From the NCBI RefSeq assembly GCF_005239225.2, contig NC_133287.1:7731493-7795492 (forward strand): a stretch of DNA of 64,000 bases, given 5' to 3'. Both the position numbers and the translations under genes were made by a program. Under the pieces are notes generated by a model that did not search any database, was not told the origin of the DNA, and saw nothing but the letters and a program-made list of their open reading frames with translations. The stretch is from Populus alba. Lineage: Eukaryota; Streptophyta; Magnoliopsida; Malpighiales; Salicaceae. Below are positions 62,928 to 64,000 of the stretch, piece after piece. How positions within the stretch are numbered: position 1 is the first letter of the stretch; each line of letters opens with the position of its first letter.

Positions 62928-63440
62928 GTCAAAAAATCATTTTAACCCAATAACTTAAATTAAGTTAGGTGAGATCCTAATATATGATTTATATTATTTT
63001 TCAACACACCCCCTCAAATAAAAAGCCTTTTGCGCTTGAAACTTACATAGTCTCACAATACATTATGTTTAATTTTTATCAAATAAATAAGGATGATGAG
63101 ATTCGAATTTGTGACCGCTTGGTCATCAAGATTCTGATACCATGTCAAAAAATCATTTTAATCTAATAGCTTAAGCTGTTAAATAACATCCCAAGATATA
63201 ATTTATATTATTATCTAAACAAACTCCCTTCAAGTGAAAGTCATTTGGACTTAAAACTTGCATAAGCCCATACTACCTCGTGTTTAAATTTTTATCAAAT
63301 GAATAAGAATGATGAGATCGAACTCGTGATTGCTTAGTCATCAAAGTTCTGATATCATATCAAAAAACTATCTCAATCTAAAAGCTTAAACTGTTAGGTA
63401 AGGTTCCAAGATATAATTTATATTATTCTCTAACACAGCT
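62928..63440 (-). repeat. 216-bp tandem repeat with tRNA-like boxes, 2.4 units
   Basis: Units start at 62928, 63144 and 63359, each with (g/a)tcaaaaaa(t/c)(c/t)at-like sequence, and the third stops near 63440. Read on the minus strand, each full unit carries TGGTATCAGAATC-like sequence (A-box-like) and, about 35 bases later, a ttcgaatctc-type B box. The spacing is that of a tRNA-derived promoter. The best candidate is tandemly arranged SINE-like DNA; an LTR/PBS origin is the alternative, since TGGTATCAGA is also a primer-site motif. Confidence 0.65.
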
Positions 63441-64000
63441 CTTAGTGTTTTTTTAGTCCATGAAAGGTCATTTAAATGTGTTGTCGAAATAATTTAGCCA
63501 CTTATATTTGAAATCTTTTGTCATTGTTCTTGAAGAAAACAGTTATAACCCCCCCCCCAGCTACACGTTATCTAATTAATTACTCCTATAGCTAATTAAA
63601 CAAGGGAATTTCCTTTAAGCAAATTGATTTGATAAGAAATCTTCAATTTACTCCATTCTATTACATAGTATGGATCGAACTTCCCAATAATGTTATCCCA
63701 AATTATTAATCTACTCAATTTATTATTCAAGATGTTAAGGAAGATGATCACATTAAGACAATATCAGACGTAATTTGCTTGTGATTATTTTATTAAGTTG
63801 ACCGTATGAAAGCAACTTTTAGGCATGGGTGTATATGGAGTACTCTCAGAATATGTTCCATGGACGCAAACAAAATGAGGCATGGATGGTGACAACTTCT
63901 TTAATTAAGATGATCTCATCGGAAGCTAAAAGAGGTGACAATGTCTTGATGAAAAGTTCAAATACTTGATCAAATTTATAATTTAATATTCAGGGGGTTA
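63441..64000. other. AT-rich window end
   Basis: A run of about ten C residues near 63549 is the only notable feature. No gene recognised. Confidence 0.4.

Noticed and set aside
63080..63160. A functional tRNA gene
   Set aside because: A- and B-box-like motifs are present on the minus strand, but no cloverleaf stems could be drawn with confidence.
62928..63440. CRISPR-like array
   Set aside because: Long 216-bp units with no short repeat/spacer alternation, in plant nuclear DNA.

Overview
This is AT-rich plant nuclear DNA: genes have introns with GT/AG borders, there are long repeat-filled spacers, and all recognisable products belong to land-plant families. The close match of the channel, TMK1 and ZFP4 proteins to eudicot families, plus the repeat types, suggests a woody eudicot, most likely poplar (Populus, Salicaceae). 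The species is inferred from memory of families, not from any search.

Layout. 1-5646 (+): the last ten exons of a SKOR/GORK-type outward K+ channel whose 5' part lies before the window. 6291-6641 (-): a small uncharacterised ORF with a TATA box. 6.8-12.9 kb: AT-rich spacer with a decayed Ty3/gypsy element and a stranded fragment of a PHD-finger (MMD1-like) gene. 12959-14437 (-): a single-exon UGT75-type glycosyltransferase. 14.5-19.2 kb: spacer with LTR relics. 19212-20405 (-): a membrane-anchored putative SAM methyltransferase. 20.6-25.8 kb: LTR relic with a minisatellite, one MITE with a 5-bp duplication and one hAT-like MITE. 25827-27173 (-): a PUB21-like U-box E3 ligase with a W-box-rich promoter. 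27.6-32 kb: repeats. 32115-35610 (-): a two-exon TMK1 receptor kinase. 36-50 kb: a gene desert holding a 1.03-kb TIR element with internal repeats. 50.4-53.2 kb (+): a ZFP4-like C2H2 repressor with a probable 5'-UTR intron. 53.5-59.4 kb: a tandem segmental duplication carrying two copies of a small unknown gene, with a decayed GDSL lipase between them. 59.6-61.1 kb (-): a Ty1/copia gag-protease relic. 62.9-63.4 kb: a 216-bp tandem repeat with tRNA-like boxes.

The genes do not form a pathway or operon-like unit. They act separately: K+ release, small-molecule glucosylation, Golgi methylation, ubiquitination, auxin-linked surface signalling and transcriptional repression. I found no convincing new multi-gene system. 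The most interesting material is the duplicated small gene, the decaying GDSL gene that keeps its promoter, and several well-bounded non-autonomous transposons. Repeat families and relics were called by eye, so their outer borders are approximate unless a target-site duplication is given.
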